Shown: positions 63,201-64,000 of the stretch, piece after piece
Layout: each line of letters starts with the position of its first letter
Numbering within the stretch: the first letter of the stretch is position 1
DNA from: Planctomycetota bacterium
Lineage (GTDB): Bacteria; Planctomycetota; UBA1135; GCA-002686595
DNA length: 64,000 nt
Direction: 5' to 3'
Assembly (NCBI GenBank): GCA_016712565.1
Contig: JADJQU010000006.1
Span: 434,001 to 498,000, forward strand
Program-made: the position numbers and the translations under genes
Notes under the pieces: generated by a model
Told to the model about the DNA's origin: nothing
The model's input: only the letters and a program-made list of their open reading frames with translations
Database searches by the model: none

Positions 63201-63206
63201 ACGTTA
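63201..63206 (-). promoter_or_regulatory. -10-like box of the inositol-monophosphatase-family gene
   Basis: TAACGT on the minus strand, 7 bases before GTG 63193, which supports that start over the GTG at 63202 lying inside the box. Confidence 0.4.
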
Positions 63207-63241
63207 GCGCCCCGCGTTGGACGGGGCCACGACGACGAGAC

Positions 63242-63247
63242 TAGACT
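63242..63247 (+). promoter_or_regulatory. Possible -10 box for trxB
   Basis: TAGACT on the plus strand, the recurring hexamer, about 98 bases before the trxB ATG. Unlike most others here it would leave a real leader. Confidence 0.3.
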
Positions 63248-63345
63248 CCCGCGCCCCTCTTCCCCGCAAGCCCGCGGGCGGGATCCAACCGGGTTTCGTC
63301 CTTCCCAATCCGGCGCCACCCGAGGCCCACCGCCGCCCACCTCCC

Positions 63346-64000
63346 ATGGACCAAGTCCGCGAACTCGTCATCATCGGCTCAGGCCCCGCGGGCTACACCG
63401 CGGCGATCTACGCCGCCCGCGCCAACCTCTCGCCCCTGCTGTTCGAGGGCATGCAGCCCGGCGGCCAGCTGACGATCACCACCGACGTCGAGAACTACCC
63501 CGGCTATCGCGACGGGGTGCTCGGTCCGAAGATGATGGAGGACTTCAAGGCCCAGGCGGAGCGCTTCGGCACCGAGATCAAGTTCGAGCAGATCACCAGC
63601 GTCGACTTCAGCCGGCGGCCGTTCACCCTGAACAGCGACTTCGGCAGCGTGCGCGCCAAGGCGGTGATCGTCTGCACGGGCGCCAGCGCCAAGCTCCTGG
63701 GCATCGAGAGCGAGGCCCGGCTCATGGGCCACGGGGTTTCCGCCTGCGCCACCTGCGACGGCGCGTTCTTCAAGAACCGCGAAGTGCTGATCGTCGGCGG
63801 CGGCGACACGGCCATGGAAGAGGCCATGTTCCTGACGCGCCACGCCGCCAAGGTGAGCGTGGTGCACCGTCGCGACACGTTCCGCGCCTCGAAGATCATG
63901 TACGAGCGCGCCAGGAAGAACCCCAAGATCCACTGGCTCCTGCACCAGGAAATCGTCGACATCCTGGCCGGCGAGAAGGGCAAGGTGCGGGCAGCGATGC
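63346..64000 (+). CDS. trxB: Thioredoxin reductase (partial, 3' end outside window)
   Basis: The 218 residues present match TrxB, the flavoprotein that reduces thioredoxin with NADPH. FAD-binding GSGPAGYTAAIYAAR is near residue 12, GGQLTITTDVENYPG follows, the redox-active CATCDG is near 137 and the NADPH-binding VGGGDTAMEEAMFL is near 155. The C-terminal FAD part lies beyond the window. It stands divergent from the inositol-monophosphatase-family gene. Confidence 0.96.
   Translation, partial: MDQVRELVIIGSGPAGYTAAIYAARANLSPLLFEGMQPGGQLTITTDVENYPGYRDGVLGPKMMEDFKAQAERFGTEIKFEQITSVDFSRRPFTLNSDFGSVRAKAVIVCTGASAKLLGIESEARLMGHGVSACATCDGAFFKNREVLIVGGGDTAMEEAMFLTRHAAKVSVVHRRDTFRASKIMYERARKNPKIHWLLHQEIVDILAGEKGKVRAAM

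Noticed and set aside
1..64000. CRISPR arrays, tRNA or rRNA genes, transposases, integrases, prophage genes
   Set aside because: I saw no regularly spaced direct repeats, no tRNA-like cloverleaf arms with TTCGA-type loops in the gaps, and no mobile-element proteins.

Overview
The window is about 72% GC, densely packed and bacterial. It encodes a Gram-negative type cell: lipoproteins, a lipopolysaccharide-core-like glycosyltransferase set, MscS, and a complete Bat (Bacteroides aerotolerance) operon. The style of the gene content points to the phylum Planctomycetota: several secreted proteins joining HEAT repeats to von Willebrand A or thioredoxin domains, sulfatase-fold proteins, huge GC3, and PilV/PilW/PilX-like pseudopilins whose PilX carries a large exported domain. 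This assignment is inference; no rRNA or other phylogenetic marker was compared.

Layout. 1-0.8 kb: start of the nuo operon (nuoA, nuoB) on the minus strand, behind a 690 bp gene-free stretch. 1.5-6.1 kb: minus-strand VWA and SGNH-hydrolase pair and a metallo-beta-lactamase/beta-CASP hydrolase. 6.2-11.7 kb: an Asp-rich repeat lipoprotein, sulfotransferase, zinc phospholipase C-like protein, a BNR-repeat protein and a MoaD/ThiS-like protein. 11.8-15.0 kb: three sugar transferases that look like an LPS core set. 15.3-26.6 kb: thioredoxin-HEAT protein, pyrD, a GH113-like lipoprotein, recG, terC, an LTA-synthase-like membrane sulfatase and a BtuF-like protein. 26.7-41.7 kb: one long co-directional series (HEAT protein, lytic transglycosylase, MscS, MoxR, DUF58, a BatD/DUF4381-like protein, BatA, BatB/BatC, BatD, BatE), mostly joined by stop/start overlaps. 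It ends at a 164 bp element bounded by 25 bp inverted repeats. 41.9-48.2 kb: a degenerate alkaline-phosphatase-superfamily lipoprotein with two GT4 enzymes, then a convergent GT4 plus histidine phosphatase pair. 48.5-53.6 kb: ferredoxin, elbB, DoxX, a B12-dependent radical SAM enzyme, and a GDPD plus glycerol-3-phosphate dehydrogenase unit. 53.6-56.4 kb: xylose isomerase and xylulokinase. 56.6-59.5 kb: three pseudopilin genes ending in a strong hairpin. 59.5-62.0 kb: an ABC exporter. 62.1-64.0 kb: an inositol-monophosphatase-family enzyme and divergent trxB.

Three themes stand out. First, many transcription-unit-leading genes have a TAnnnT box 6-10 bases before the start codon, which suggests leaderless transcripts; one palindromic AGTATACT appears to serve two genes whose starts are only 24 bases apart. 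Second, seven genes between 27 and 61.3 kb need a single inserted or deleted base, almost all in G/C runs, so they are more likely assembly errors than true pseudogenes. Third, several proteins look like inactive or repurposed enzyme folds (the phosphatase-superfamily lipoprotein, the peptidase-like half of the GH113-like protein). I found no CRISPR array, tRNA, rRNA, transposase or integrase.
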